DNA from: DOZZ01 sp963792655
Lineage (GTDB): Bacteria; Acidobacteriota; Terriglobia; Bryobacterales; Bryobacteraceae
Direction: 5' to 3'
Assembly: GCA_963792655.1 (NCBI GenBank)
Contig: CAWBWU010000006.1
Span: 384,987 to 448,986 of the forward strand
Length of the DNA: 64,000 nt
Shown in pieces: positions 1 through 9,344 of the stretch (its first letter is position 1; each line of letters opens with the position of its first letter). The notes beneath the pieces were generated by a model. It searched no databases and had not been told where the DNA came from. It was given only the letters and a program-made list of their open reading frames with translations. Both the position numbers and the translations under genes were made by a program.

Positions 1-580
1 CGACCACTTCGGGTTCACGCGCGGCGTTCTCCATCACAGTCTCACCGCTGGCCAGCGTCGCGGCCATCATCAGGTCTTCGGTGCCGGTGACCGTGATGCG
101 GTCAAAACGAATCTGTGCGCCCTTGAGACCATTGGGCGCGTTGGCTTCGATGTAGCCGTACTCCTGGGTAATTACCGCGCCTAATTGTTCAAGCGCCGAA
201 AGGTGCAGGTTGATGGGACGTGCGCCAATTGCGCAGCCACCCGGCATCGAAACACGCGCGCGGCCGGCACGCGCCACCAACGGCCCGAGCACCAGGCTCG
301 ATGCGCGCATCGTCTTGACCAGTTCGTAAGGCGCTTCCGGCGAAACGATATTCTCGGTGCGCAGCGTTACGTCTTCCCCATCGACCGTCACCTGGGAGCC
401 GATGTCTTCAAGCAACCGCTCCATGGTGCGGATATCGCGCACGCGCGGAATGCGCCGGAGTTTCACTTCGCCGCCGGTGAGCAGCGCGGCCGCGAGTGCA
501 GGCAACGCGGCGTTTTTCGATCCGTTGACGGGAATGCTGCCTTCGAGCGGTTTGCCGCCTTGAATTACAAATTTATCCAT
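1..580 (-). CDS. murA: UDP-N-acetylglucosamine 1-carboxyvinyltransferase (partial, N-terminal part)
   Basis: MurA transfers enolpyruvate from PEP to UDP-GlcNAc, the first committed step of peptidoglycan synthesis in the cytoplasm. The visible ~193 residues start MDKFVIQGGKPLEG, followed by the SKNAALP motif with the conserved lysine, and PGGCAIGARPINLHL with the fosfomycin-target catalytic cysteine. The ATG is at 578-580 and the gene runs off the left edge. It lies 15 bp downstream of murQ on the same strand, so muramic-acid recycling and peptidoglycan synthesis are probably co-transcribed. There is no sign of damage in the visible part. Confidence 0.95.
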   Translation of the reverse strand, partial: MDKFVIQGGKPLEGSIPVNGSKNAALPALAAALLTGGEVKLRRIPRVRDIRTMERLLEDIGSQVTVDGEDVTLRTENIVSPEAPYELVKTMRASSLVLGPLVARAGRARVSMPGGCAIGARPINLHLSALEQLGAVITQEYGYIEANAPNGLKGAQIRFDRITVTGTEDLMMAATLASGETVMENAAREPEVV

Positions 581-595
581 GGGTCTCCGTTAGTG

Positions 596-1492
596 TTACT
601 GCTGTAGCTGCAAAGCCCGGCTTACGCTGCCACGCGCGGCTTCGAGCAAGCGAGTCGCTTGCGCAATGTCAGCGCCGGTCCTGGCCATCAAAATTGCGAG
701 GCGCACGTTTCCTTCAGAAGCATCGAGCAAGTGCTGTGCATCTTCGGGTCCGATCTCAGCCGCCGTGCTGACGATGCGTTTCGCGCGGTCGCGTAACTTC
801 TCGTTGCGCGGTTGCACGTTGACCATCAAGTTGCCGAACACATAGCCCATGCGGATGAAAGCACCGGTAGTCAACATGTTCAGAACCAGCTTGGTCGCGG
901 TGCCTGCTTTCATGCGTGTCGAACCCGCAATGACTTCCGGCCCCGGAACTACGGCGATGGCGATGGAAGCCACGCGCGACAACTCCGAATCAGGCGTGCA
1001 GCTGATGCCGATGGTCGCCGCGCCCAGTTCGTTGGCCTTCCGCATTGCGCCCAGAACATACGGCGTGCGTCCGCTTGCCGCGATGCCGGCCAGCACATCG
1101 CCCGCATCGAAACTGCGCGCCACCAGATCGCGAACGCCAGACTCCGGATCGTCTTCGCTCGCTTCTGTTGCGCGTGAGAGCGCCGGCTCACCACCGGCGA
1201 TGATGCCCTGCACCATGGTGGCCGGAACGCTGAAGGTCGGCGGACACTCCGATGCATCCAGCACACCCAAACGCCCGCTGGTGCCTGCGCCGATATAGAA
1301 GAGCCGGCCGCCGCGATCGAGCCGCTCGACAATCGCGTCCACGGCGCGAGCAATCTCGGGAAGAGCTGCCGCCACGGCATCGGCGACTTTGCGGTCTTCG
1401 TCGTTGATGATCCGCAGCATGTCAATCGTCGGCAAAGCGTCGATGCCGCGCGATGCGGGGTTCGGCTGTTCTGTCAGTAACTGTTCGAGCAA
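596..1492 (-). CDS. murQ: N-acetylmuramic acid 6-phosphate etherase
   Basis: MurQ cleaves the lactyl ether of MurNAc-6-P to give GlcNAc-6-P and D-lactate in cell-wall recycling. The 298-residue length matches the family. A SIS sugar-phosphate fold is visible: GGRLFYIGAGTSGRLGVLDASE near residues 62-82, and PGPEVIAGSTRMKAGTATK near 182-200. The start is a TTG at 1490-1492, 9 bp after the stop of the upstream lipoprotein gene; TAAGGCGG just before it may serve as ribosome-binding site. It lies in one run with the lipoprotein gene and murA. Confidence 0.95.
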   Translation of the reverse strand: MLEQLLTEQPNPASRGIDALPTIDMLRIINDEDRKVADAVAAALPEIARAVDAIVERLDRGGRLFYIGAGTSGRLGVLDASECPPTFSVPATMVQGIIAGGEPALSRATEASEDDPESGVRDLVARSFDAGDVLAGIAASGRTPYVLGAMRKANELGAATIGISCTPDSELSRVASIAIAVVPGPEVIAGSTRMKAGTATKLVLNMLTTGAFIRMGYVFGNLMVNVQPRNEKLRDRAKRIVSTAAEIGPEDAQHLLDASEGNVRLAILMARTGADIAQATRLLEAARGSVSRALQLQQ

Positions 1493-1501
1493 CGCGCCGC
1501 C

Positions 1502-2116
1502 TTAGTGCAGAACTTCGACAAACGCGCCTGTGCTGGCGTCATACAAGATCGAATACGCGCTCTCGCTCACGCTCTCGCCCCACAGTACGCGCCATGTTGC
1601 ATTCGGGTAAGTTGAGTTCATCCCGAGAATGTAAGAAACGGTCATGCCGGGGTGCTGCTGATTGTAATCGGCGGCTTTCTTGACGGCGGCCTCGTAGATT
1701 TCGTCAGTATCCTTTTTCGCGGCGGCGATGATGAACGGCCGGTCAGACGAACCCGCGCGCCAGGCACGAGGCGGATCGGGCCAGATGCCTTTGTGCAGGC
1801 TCATGGATGCTTCGACGACCGAGAACGTATAGCTGCGCGCCTGATTCAATGAGGGAGAGACGAACGTGGCGGTCCACCCCGCAGCCTTGCCGGGCCGTGT
1901 CGGTGCACCTGCCAGATGCAGACTGGTCATCTGCAGCACCTGCGCGTCGGGCGCCCAACTGCGGGCGGTGCCAAACATCTGAAAGAGCGCATGCAGACCG
2001 GTGACCGGCTCCGGCGGTTTCTCGCCCTCGGCTTTCTTCGGAGGATCGCCGCATGCGGGCAGCATCAGCAGAATCGGCAAAAGTACGGTGATGCGCAAAT
2101 CGCGGCGGGTGACCAT
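1502..2116 (-). CDS. hypothetical lipoprotein
   Basis: A 204-residue protein whose N-terminus (MVTRRDLRITVLLPILLMLPAC) is a lipoprotein signal peptide with lipobox LPAC and the lipidated cysteine near residue 22. The mature part begins with a Lys/Glu/Pro-rich linker and then a globular alpha/beta region with no motif I recognise. It is the first gene of the murQ-murA run, so a role at the envelope is possible, but this rests on neighbourhood only. The next gene, at 2170, is divergent, which leaves a ~50-bp shared promoter region. Confidence 0.8.
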   Translation of the reverse strand: MVTRRDLRITVLLPILLMLPACGDPPKKAEGEKPPEPVTGLHALFQMFGTARSWAPDAQVLQMTSLHLAGAPTRPGKAAGWTATFVSPSLNQARSYTFSVVEASMSLHKGIWPDPPRAWRAGSSDRPFIIAAAKKDTDEIYEAAVKKAADYNQQHPGMTVSYILGMNSTYPNATWRVLWGESVSESAYSILYDASTGAFVEVLH

Positions 2117-2169
2117 CGCCCCATATTAGCCGTTATGACATAATCAGGCATCCGCGGGGAGAGGGTTTT

Positions 2170-3381
2170 ATGGGTCGCCTGTTTCTTCCAGAGTTTCGTT
2201 TTGTTCTTTTTGTTAGTTGCGCCTGCTGCTTGCCGTTAGTTGGGCAAACCTCGAAAGCGCCCGGAACAGGCGGCGGGAACGGCCCTCCGCAGATCACTCC
2301 GCCTGTGATGCTGAATGGACGCGGTACACGTCCACCAATGCAAAACGGCGGCGACAGCCTGGTGGTGCGAGGCGGCTTCATCACGGGCACGGTGCAGATG
2401 GATGATGGCACGCCGCCACCGCAATCATTGACTGTTGAAAAGATCTGCGGCGCACGCCGGCAGCCCGCTGCTTACACCGATCACAAAGGTCACTTCTCAT
2501 TTCAAGTGGGCGGTGGCGTGAATACAATCCTTCCCGATGCCAGCGAATCAGCCAGTAACTCGGGCTTCGGACCTCCTCCGATACCGGGCACCAAAGCGGC
2601 CGCGCAAGCTGCGAACGATACCAACCTTTCGGACTGCGAACTGGTCGCGGTGCTGCCTGGCTATCGTTCGGACAGCGTGTATCTGGGCCAGCGGCGAACT
2701 CTGGACAACCCCGATATCGGCGTCATCGTCCTGCACCGCACTTCGAATGTTCCCGGAACGACAATCAGCGCCACGTTGTTGAATGCGCCGAAAGACGCGC
2801 GTAAGGCTTACGACAAAGGACTGCAGGAAGAACGCGCTGGTAAGCAGGAACAAGCCATGAAGAGCTTCGACAAAGCGGTTGAACTGCATCCCGCTTTTGC
2901 AGGCGCATGGTTTGAGCTGGGCCATCTGCAAGCTGCGACGGACCCGGCGAAGGCCCGTGTCTCTTTTCAGAAGGCGCTGGCCGCCGATCCCAAATACGTG
3001 AACCCGTATGTCGACCTGGCGCTTATGGAAGTCCGCGACCACAACTGGAAACAAGCGTTGGATGTCACAACGAAAGCTATTCAACTCGATCCCATCGACT
3101 TCCCCGCGTTGTTCTTCTATCGTGCAATCGCTGAGTTCAATCTCGATGACTTGAACGCGGCGGAGAAGAGCGCGCGCCAGGCGGATCATCTGGACGCTAC
3201 GCATCGCATGCCGAAGATCCAGCAACTGCTGGCAACGGTGCTGATGCAGAAGCACGACTATGTCGCCGCGGCTCAGTACATGCGCGAGTATTTGAAGCGC
3301 GCTCCCGAAGCGCGAGATGCCGGCGAATCGCGTGTGCAGTTAGCGGCAATGGAGAAGGCTGCGGTCGCGAAGAAAGAATAG
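2170..3381 (+). CDS. secreted TPR-repeat protein
   Basis: A 403-residue protein with a signal peptide (about residues 1-25, ending near VGQTS) and a Gly/Pro-rich linker. Next comes a carboxypeptidase-regulatory-like beta domain (GFITGTVQMDDGTPPPQSL ... DHKGHFSFQV, about residues 70-120). Several TPR units follow from about residue 205 to 390 (for example AYDKGLQEERAGKQEQAMKS, AWFELGHLQAATDPAKARVS). It is probably a periplasmic or surface scaffold protein; the partner is unknown. The ATG at 2170 has a good GGGAGAGG ribosome-binding site. This combination of a Cna/carboxypeptidase-like domain and TPRs is common in Acidobacteriota exported proteins. Confidence 0.8.
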   Translation: MGRLFLPEFRFVLFVSCACCLPLVGQTSKAPGTGGGNGPPQITPPVMLNGRGTRPPMQNGGDSLVVRGGFITGTVQMDDGTPPPQSLTVEKICGARRQPAAYTDHKGHFSFQVGGGVNTILPDASESASNSGFGPPPIPGTKAAAQAANDTNLSDCELVAVLPGYRSDSVYLGQRRTLDNPDIGVIVLHRTSNVPGTTISATLLNAPKDARKAYDKGLQEERAGKQEQAMKSFDKAVELHPAFAGAWFELGHLQAATDPAKARVSFQKALAADPKYVNPYVDLALMEVRDHNWKQALDVTTKAIQLDPIDFPALFFYRAIAEFNLDDLNAAEKSARQADHLDATHRMPKIQQLLATVLMQKHDYVAAAQYMREYLKRAPEARDAGESRVQLAAMEKAAVAKKE

Positions 3382-3428
3382 TCGCGGGTTACATCCGTCT
3401 GCATCCCTGATGGCAGACTGAAGTGACT

Positions 3429-4712
3429 ATGCGCCGAATCGTAAGTGTTGCTGTCTTGACTGCCGCTGCTCTGGGTGCGGCAGATAAGGTCGATCCCAAG
3501 AGCGTGCTGACTGGCGACAGCGCCTTCGCCGACTATCACAGCGTGAAGCCCGGCGTGTTTCGAAAGATTACCGCCGCGAGTTTGCCGCAGCCATTTGCGA
3601 CGAAGGGTGTTGCTAACGGCGCGCATGTAGTGCCTCGCCCGGAAAATGCGTGGCCGAAAGCGCCGCAAGGATTCAAAGTCGAACTGTACGCGACTGGTCT
3701 CCAGAACCCGCGCGAAATTCGACGGGCTCCGAATGGGGATTTGTTTGTGGCCGAAACCGGCGCAGGCAACATCAAAATTTTCCGTGGCGTCACGGCCGAC
3801 GGCAAGCCCCAGCAAACGGCTACTTTCGCCACCGGATTGAACGATCCGTTTGGCATGGCATTTTACCCGCCGGGTAACAATCCCAAGTGGCTCTATGTGG
3901 GTAACACTAATTCCGTAGTTCGCCTGCCCTACAGCAGCGGTGATCTCAAAGCAACAGGCCCTTCCGAAACGATCATTCCTGAGTTGCCCACCGGCGGCCA
4001 CTCGACGCGTGACGTAATCTTCTCGCCCGATGGCAAGCGGATGTTCGTCGCGGTGGGCTCCCGCTCGAATGTGGACGACCCCGACACGCACCCGGCGGAA
4101 AAACATCGGGCTAACATTCTGGAGTTCACTCCGGACGGCAAGTTTGTGAAGGTATACGCATCAGGCATTCGCAATCCGGTCGGGATCGCGATCAACCCGA
4201 TTACCGGTGAACTGTGGTGCTCCGTGAATGAACGCGACATGCTGGGCGACAACCTGGTGCCCGATTACATCACGCATGTACAGGAAGGCGGCTTCTACGG
4301 CTGGCCCTGGTACTACATGGGCAGCAATCAGGACCCGCGCCTGCCGGGTACACATCCAGAGTTGAAAGGGCATGTGCTGGTGCCGGATGTTCTGTTGCAG
4401 CCGCACAACGCTTCGCTTGAAATGCTTTTCTACGATGGCAAGCAATTCCCCAATGAATACGCGGGCGATGTGTTTGCGGCGGAGCATGGCTCGTGGAACA
4501 AGGCCGAGCGCGCCGGATACGAGGTGGTGCGCGTTCCGCTGGACCACGGCCATGCGACCGGCGAATACGAAGACTTCCTGACCGGCTTTGTGTTAGACAA
4601 CGGTGATGTGTGGGGCCGGCCCGTCGGTGTTGCAGTGGCGCCCGATGGAGCGTTGATGGTTACGGACGACGGATCCAACTCGATCTGGCGCGTTTCTTAC
4701 ACCGGTAAGTAA
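3429..4712 (+). CDS. PQQ-dependent sugar (sorbosone-type) dehydrogenase
   Basis: About 427 residues with a short signal peptide (MRRIVSVAVLTAAALGAADK). The beta-propeller sequence is typical of the GDH/L-sorbosone dehydrogenase (YliI-like) family: GFKVELYATGLQNPREIRRAPNGDLFVAE, AVGSRSNVDDP, YASGIRNPVGIAINP, EHGSWNKAERAGYEV and GRPVGVAVAPDGALMVTDDG. The family oxidises sugars or aldoses in the periplasm using PQQ; the substrate cannot be read from sequence. The ATG at 3429 is preferred over an in-frame GTG at 3423 because it gives a proper signal peptide. Confidence 0.85.
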   Translation: MRRIVSVAVLTAAALGAADKVDPKSVLTGDSAFADYHSVKPGVFRKITAASLPQPFATKGVANGAHVVPRPENAWPKAPQGFKVELYATGLQNPREIRRAPNGDLFVAETGAGNIKIFRGVTADGKPQQTATFATGLNDPFGMAFYPPGNNPKWLYVGNTNSVVRLPYSSGDLKATGPSETIIPELPTGGHSTRDVIFSPDGKRMFVAVGSRSNVDDPDTHPAEKHRANILEFTPDGKFVKVYASGIRNPVGIAINPITGELWCSVNERDMLGDNLVPDYITHVQEGGFYGWPWYYMGSNQDPRLPGTHPELKGHVLVPDVLLQPHNASLEMLFYDGKQFPNEYAGDVFAAEHGSWNKAERAGYEVVRVPLDHGHATGEYEDFLTGFVLDNGDVWGRPVGVAVAPDGALMVTDDGSNSIWRVSYTGK

Positions 4713-4751
4713 TTTTGCGGTCTTATATTAGCTGACTCGGAGAACACTTAT

Positions 4752-5204
4752 ATGCTAAGTCGCCGCACTTTGATCGCTGCTGCCGCAGCCTTCGCGGGAG
4801 TTATTCGTGGCGCATCCGCCGCAACAGGAAAACCTATGCAGCTAGGCGCATTTTCGGTTAGCTTGACGGTGAAGGACCTGGAAGCTTCCATGAAGTTTTA
4901 CGAGAAGCTCGGGTTTCAGGCTTTCGCTGGCAATGCCGCGCAGAACTTCTTGATTTTGAGAAACGGGGAGGCCACGATCGGGCTCTTCCACGGCATGTTT
5001 GAGAAGAACATTTTGACGTTCAACCCCGGCTGGGATCGGAATGCTCAGAGGCTGCCGGCGTTTACTGATGTCCGCGAACTGCAGCAGCAGTTAAAGGCCG
5101 GCGGCATAACGATTCTGAAAGAAGCGGAAGCGGGCACCGGCCCGGCAAGTTTGATGATTGCGGATCCGGATGGAAATCAGATCTTGCTCGATCAGCACGT
5201 TTAG
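4752..5204 (+). CDS. VOC-family (glyoxalase-like) protein with Tat-like signal
   Basis: 150 residues. The N-terminus MLSRRTLIAAAAAFAGVIRGASA has a twin-arginine-like RR and a hydrophobic segment, so the protein may be exported folded. The rest is a single VOC module: FSVSLTVKDLEASMKFYEKLGF, a central region, and DPDGNQILLDQHV at the end. It is related to glyoxalase/bleomycin-resistance/dioxygenase proteins, but the reaction is not predictable. It lies 40 bp after the PQQ dehydrogenase and may share its transcript. A strong bidirectional hairpin follows 41 bp downstream. Confidence 0.8.
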   Translation: MLSRRTLIAAAAAFAGVIRGASAATGKPMQLGAFSVSLTVKDLEASMKFYEKLGFQAFAGNAAQNFLILRNGEATIGLFHGMFEKNILTFNPGWDRNAQRLPAFTDVRELQQQLKAGGITILKEAEAGTGPASLMIADPDGNQILLDQHV

Positions 5205-5245
5205 AGTTGCGAAGATGCAGTCTCAGGCGCGCTGCAGAAAGCGAG

Positions 5246-5280
5246 ACCGCGCTCCCCGGATCGGTCGAGGGGAGCGCGGT
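5246..5280. terminator. bidirectional hairpin terminator between convergent genes
   Basis: Perfect 12-bp stem (ACCGCGCTCCCC at 5246-5257, GGGGAGCGCGGT at 5269-5280) with an 11-nt loop, placed between the VOC gene on + and the minus-strand fragment at 5295. The flanks are not strongly T-rich on either side, so termination is inferred from position and stem strength. Confidence 0.65.
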
Positions 5281-5294
5281 ATCTTCTCAGTGAA

Positions 5295-5546
5295 CTACTT
5301 TCCAAAGACTGCTTGAACTGAGGTGTCTTTAGGGATCGTCAGAGCGCAGGTCGGTGCGGTACCACTGCATCCTCCCGACCAGTTCACAAACGCTTTGCCC
5401 GCCGGCAGCGTTGCGGTTAACGTGATCGCCGTGCCCTCAGTGAACTTCCCTGGATCGATCCTGAATGATCGCTGGCGCTCACTTGCTCGCCAGATGTAAT
5501 CGTTTGGTATAAGCGAAGACGGTAGGGAAGAAAGAGGAAGGATGAA
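5295..5546 (-). pseudogene. C-terminal fragment of an exported protein ending in an InlB-type B-repeat domain
   Basis: Reading the minus strand up to the TAG at 5295-5297 gives an open frame with no start codon. It contains IPNDYIWRASERQRSFRIDP, then GTAITLTATLPAGKAFVNWS, CSGTAPTCALTIPKDTS and VQAVFGK-stop. The pattern T-A-T-P-A-G-x-x-F-x-N/G-W-S-G-x-C-x-G-x-x-x-T-C is typical of the divergent InlB B-repeat found at the C-termini of large secreted proteins. Only about 80 codons remain. It has a hairpin on each side, so it may be a leftover from a deletion that removed most of a bigger gene. Confidence 0.6.
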
Positions 5547-5580
5547 GCCGCAACACGGCGAGTCAAGTCCGTGTTGCGGC
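5547..5580 (-). terminator. terminator of the multicopper oxidase gene
   Basis: 12-bp perfect stem: GCCGCAACACGG at 5547-5558 and CCGTGTTGCGGC at 5569-5580, with a 10-nt loop. It lies 13 bp beyond the stop of the oxidase gene. On the minus strand the stem is followed by a pyrimidine-rich, T-containing tract, as expected for intrinsic termination of the leftward transcript. Confidence 0.75.
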
Positions 5581-5593
5581 GGGCTGTCGGTAC

Positions 5594-7612
5594 TTACGGA
5601 GTTGGTCGGACGCGGATGCGCGCCATCATGCCGCCATCCTCATGCTCCAGAATGTGGCAGTGATAAACATAGTCGCCGGCGATCACGAACGGGATCTCAA
5701 CCACAATTGGCGTGGTCGTACATTTTCCCGCTCGCCAGTCAGCGATCGGATTGGTGTCGTCATCCGGCGGCGCATTTCCGCATTGGCCGTTCGCATGTGC
5801 CAGCGGAAGATTGTCAAGCATCACGCCTTCGCCCAAAATTTGGCGAGGCAGAACAGTGCCGTCAACTTCGTCACGTGTCAGCACGCGAAACTTTGTCTGG
5901 TGCAAGTGGAAGTTGTGATCTTCAGTCGCGATGTTGATCAGCTCCCATCGCTCCGTCACAGGAGCGTTGTTCGGACCCAGCGGAACGCAGATGGTGGGCT
6001 CCATCGGATCAAACGGAGTCACATCCGTTGCGGGCTTCCCGACAACTCTGCCCTTCGCGTCAACTTCTTCGTAGGCGAGACCGAACGCGCTCAGGTTGGA
6101 GGTGGGCACCGCGTAGAAGATGCGCCGCTTGTGCCCGGGAGGCAGTGGCGTGCATGACGCGTCGCTCGCGACCATTACGTTCGACGCAATGAAGTCTGCT
6201 GAAAGCGATCGCGCCGTCTTCAGCTTGGTCGCCTCGCCTTTCAGGCTGAGAATGTTGGGGGTCGCCGCGTCCGCGCTTCCGAAAAACTTGACGTGTGCCA
6301 GATGCACAGCCGGCCAGGAATCGCCGCTCGGGCCAGTCTGGTATCCATCGGTGCGCAGAACGGCCGAAGCTCCGTCCGGCGGCGTCGCCACGTTGTCGTT
6401 CTCATCGCGGTACGTTACACGGATCTCAGTGCGCGAGCTCGGCATCATGTGCAACTTGCGCGTGCAAAGTGCGGCCTGAGTGCCCGCCGTAGGGTCGGCG
6501 GGGCACGGCTCACTGACGAACTTGCCACCGGCAATCTGCTTCAAATCGGACATGCTGGTTCCGGCTGTGGGTGCAACGCTCACGCCATCAACCGAAAGCA
6601 CCTGGAACAACATTCGCCGGTTCTGCTTGGCGTTCCAGAGATTCAGGTCATACGTGACACTGCCCGAAACGTTCGCGATGCGCCAGATTTCGCCCTTATT
6701 CGAATTCACCTCGACGGTAGGGAAAGGCTGGCCGTTGACGGTGAAGTACCAATGGCCGCCGGTGTAGTTCGTACCTCCGCCAGCACTATTGTCCTGCCCG
6801 GCGCAGCTTCCTTGGCGAGGAGCCTCGCCCTGCATCGCCGTCGGCGCACAGACGTTCGGGTCTTCCTGATCCTGCAGTGTTCCGTTGGGAAGAATTTGCG
6901 CGTCTTTCAGAATCATGTGACGCACATTGATGCCTTGAATCGGCGCGGTAATGTAATCGGTCAATTCACCGATGGTGATGATGCCGCCGAGCCCCGCGCT
7001 GATCTGATTCAGCGCCAACCCATGAGCGTGCGGGTGAAACCAGAAGAGCCCCGACGGATGGTTCGCCGGAATCGGAATAGTGTAATCGGTGAAGTCGTAT
7101 CGCACATCGGCATGCATATGCGGCAGCTTCGCCACACTACCATTCGCAGAGTTGAAAGTTAGTACAAAAACGTTATCCCCGTAAGTGGGATCGCCCGGCC
7201 CGGGACCGTGCGGCGAAACTAACAGGCCATGGGTGTGAATATTTACGGGATTCTGCGTCAGGAACGCGCGGCCCGGCTCTGAGGCGTGCTTACTGTCGGT
7301 GGCCATCGGCAACTGGTTCACCAGATGAATCTTTAGTAAGTCGCCCTTTTCCAGATGCAATAGCGTGCCGCCGTAGTAGTTAGGCGAAGAACCGGAACCA
7401 GGACACTGGGTAGCAGTCAGCGAGGGCCGTTTGCACATTTCAAAGACCCAGCCAGTGGGGTTGCCGGGAATCGTTGTGACTGGCGCGGGCTTCGCGATCA
7501 TCAAAATATCGAGAACGCCATTGTTACTGGAAAGTGTTAAAGGCTCTTTTAGATCCGAGCCAAAGAGTAATGGACACACCATTACGCCCGCAAGTAGCAA
7601 AGGCAGTCGCAT
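5594..7612 (-). CDS. multicopper oxidase (exported)
   Basis: A 672-residue protein with an N-terminal signal peptide (MRLPLLLAGVMVCPLLFGSD). All four copper-ligand motifs of the cupredoxin multicopper oxidases can be seen: NIHTHGLLV (~125), FWFHPHAHG (~193), HNFHLHQTKF (~560) and YHCHILEHEDGGMM (~655), the last with a downstream Met as possible type 1 copper axial ligand. Such enzymes couple one-electron oxidation of phenols, metal ions or similar substrates to reduction of O2 to water outside the cytoplasm. It is monocistronic, with its own terminator just downstream. Confidence 0.93.
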   Translation of the reverse strand: MRLPLLLAGVMVCPLLFGSDLKEPLTLSSNNGVLDILMIAKPAPVTTIPGNPTGWVFEMCKRPSLTATQCPGSGSSPNYYGGTLLHLEKGDLLKIHLVNQLPMATDSKHASEPGRAFLTQNPVNIHTHGLLVSPHGPGPGDPTYGDNVFVLTFNSANGSVAKLPHMHADVRYDFTDYTIPIPANHPSGLFWFHPHAHGLALNQISAGLGGIITIGELTDYITAPIQGINVRHMILKDAQILPNGTLQDQEDPNVCAPTAMQGEAPRQGSCAGQDNSAGGGTNYTGGHWYFTVNGQPFPTVEVNSNKGEIWRIANVSGSVTYDLNLWNAKQNRRMLFQVLSVDGVSVAPTAGTSMSDLKQIAGGKFVSEPCPADPTAGTQAALCTRKLHMMPSSRTEIRVTYRDENDNVATPPDGASAVLRTDGYQTGPSGDSWPAVHLAHVKFFGSADAATPNILSLKGEATKLKTARSLSADFIASNVMVASDASCTPLPPGHKRRIFYAVPTSNLSAFGLAYEEVDAKGRVVGKPATDVTPFDPMEPTICVPLGPNNAPVTERWELINIATEDHNFHLHQTKFRVLTRDEVDGTVLPRQILGEGVMLDNLPLAHANGQCGNAPPDDDTNPIADWRAGKCTTTPIVVEIPFVIAGDYVYHCHILEHEDGGMMARIRVRPTP

Positions 7613-7821
7613 TCAGCTATTTTTACATTCAGACTGAAACCGTGCAACGATTTGTTACGTAGCTGAACAGCTTTAAAAGCACTAGTCCGCTCAACCGACC
7701 GGCACCCGCGCCCTGCTTTTCACACGCGAACTAGCTCACGAATCCTTACCGAGCCGCGACAGCAATGGAGCGGGTTTTGGCGGTACATTCCGGATAATTC
7801 GGTAGCAGACCCACAACAGCC

Positions 7822-9318
7822 CTACGGTTCTACTCTCCAGAACGCCACGCCATGCCCCGGGACCTTCGTCGTAATCTCCTTCGTCCCAGGAACTTGCACC
7901 GGCTTTTGCGTCCAGATATCTGTGATTCGCTTCGGCGCGCCATCGAGGCCGAGCGAGATCCAGGTCGACGTATTACTTCCAGCCGATTCACTTAGATTGA
8001 AGATGCCCACGGCGAGAGCGCCGCCCTTTAAGTGGCGCGTCCACACCTGGATGTTGCCGTCGCGTGTAACTAAGTGCCCTTGTTTTCCGAGCGGGTCCTG
8101 GTCCACCGCGATCATGCCCGGGTTGGTCAGCATCGCTTTGGTCTCGTCCGTCATCGCGGCGATATCGTTACCCGCAAGTAACGGGGCGGCCAGGATCGCC
8201 CAGAGCGCCAGATGTGTGCGATATTCGTCCGGCTTCATGCCGCCATTGCCTACTTCCAGCATGTCGGGATCATTCCAATGGCCCGGCTTGGCATATTGCC
8301 CGAGATCGTTCTGATCGAAGCCGATCTTGGACATCGAAGCCCAGTTATCGGCGATGTCGCCAGTTGTACGCCAGAGATTGCCGCCGACTTCCGGACCCCA
8401 CTTCCAGACATCCTGCTTGCCGTACTGACACAGGCTATAGACAATTTTGCGGCCTGTTTTCTGGAGCGCGTCACCCATCTTCTGATAGACCGCCTGCATG
8501 TCTGTATCTTTGTAAACCCGCCCGGCGCTGCACCAGTCGTACTTAAGATAGTCGATACCCCAGGCCGCATAAGTACGGGCGTCCTGTTCTTCATGACCGA
8601 AGCTACCTTCGTAACCGGCGCAAGTAAGTGGGCCCGGCGAAGAGTAGATTCCAATCTTCAGACCTTTACTGTGAACATAGTCAGCCAATGCTTTCATGTT
8701 CGGGAACTTCTTATTGGCTTGAATGTTTCCCTTCGCATCGCGCCCAGCTTGCCAGGTGTCGTCGATGTTTACGTAGATATACCCGGCAGCCTTCATGCCG
8801 CTCTTGACCATGGCATCGGTAACGGCTCGAACACCGGCGTCATCGACACGCCCGGCAAACTTGTTCCAACTGTTCCAACCCATCGGTGGCGTACGCACAA
8901 GCCCGTTATCCCGAACCGGGTGTAGTGCCGGCGTCGGCAGCGGTGCGGGCGGCTTCTCAGCCCCAGGCTGCGACCGTGCTGCGGTAATTTCGTTTCCGTT
9001 TTGTCCGTTGGGCCGGTTGGCGGTGAGATGGAGTTGGTCGTTCTCCAGCGCGCCCTCGTAGGTTAAACGGCCGGTCTTGAAGCTGACGTGATTGCCTTCG
9101 ATTTTCCCATCCGTGATTTTTACGTCGCGCATCGAGGCATACACGGTGCCCGTCACATTCGCGCCGTCCTGATGAAGGTCGAAAAATGTGTCGTACGCGC
9201 TGCCATCAGTGCGTACAGAGTGCGCCGCCCAAAACCCGGTCAGGTCCGCGGCCTGCATGCCGGCAAGACTCGAGAGCAGGGCCAGCGAGAGAGAAAGAAT
9301 GCGCATGATTGTGCTCAT
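7822..9318 (-). CDS. alpha-galactosidase, GH27 family (secreted)
   Basis: 498 residues: signal peptide (~1-23), an N-terminal ~85-residue beta-rich domain that lies ahead of the catalytic barrel, a Pro/Ala linker, then a complete GH27 barrel. Barrel motifs are TPPMGWNSWNKFAG, YIYVNIDDTWQ, GIYSSPGPLTC, IDYLKYDWCSAG with the nucleophile Asp, WRTTGDIADNW with the acid/base Asp region, and GHWNDPDMLEVG. The family releases terminal alpha-galactose from oligo- and polysaccharides. The export signal suggests a role in degrading external plant or microbial glycans. Confidence 0.93.
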   Translation of the reverse strand: MSTIMRILSLSLALLSSLAGMQAADLTGFWAAHSVRTDGSAYDTFFDLHQDGANVTGTVYASMRDVKITDGKIEGNHVSFKTGRLTYEGALENDQLHLTANRPNGQNGNEITAARSQPGAEKPPAPLPTPALHPVRDNGLVRTPPMGWNSWNKFAGRVDDAGVRAVTDAMVKSGMKAAGYIYVNIDDTWQAGRDAKGNIQANKKFPNMKALADYVHSKGLKIGIYSSPGPLTCAGYEGSFGHEEQDARTYAAWGIDYLKYDWCSAGRVYKDTDMQAVYQKMGDALQKTGRKIVYSLCQYGKQDVWKWGPEVGGNLWRTTGDIADNWASMSKIGFDQNDLGQYAKPGHWNDPDMLEVGNGGMKPDEYRTHLALWAILAAPLLAGNDIAAMTDETKAMLTNPGMIAVDQDPLGKQGHLVTRDGNIQVWTRHLKGGALAVGIFNLSESAGSNTSTWISLGLDGAPKRITDIWTQKPVQVPGTKEITTKVPGHGVAFWRVEP

Positions 9319-9344
9319 TCTATGACAGCGTCACGCGGCGCTGA

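Noticed and set aside
2548..4106. Minus-strand frames opposite the TPR and PQQ genes
   Set aside because: No domain, no start context; the plus-strand genes have signal peptides and family motifs.
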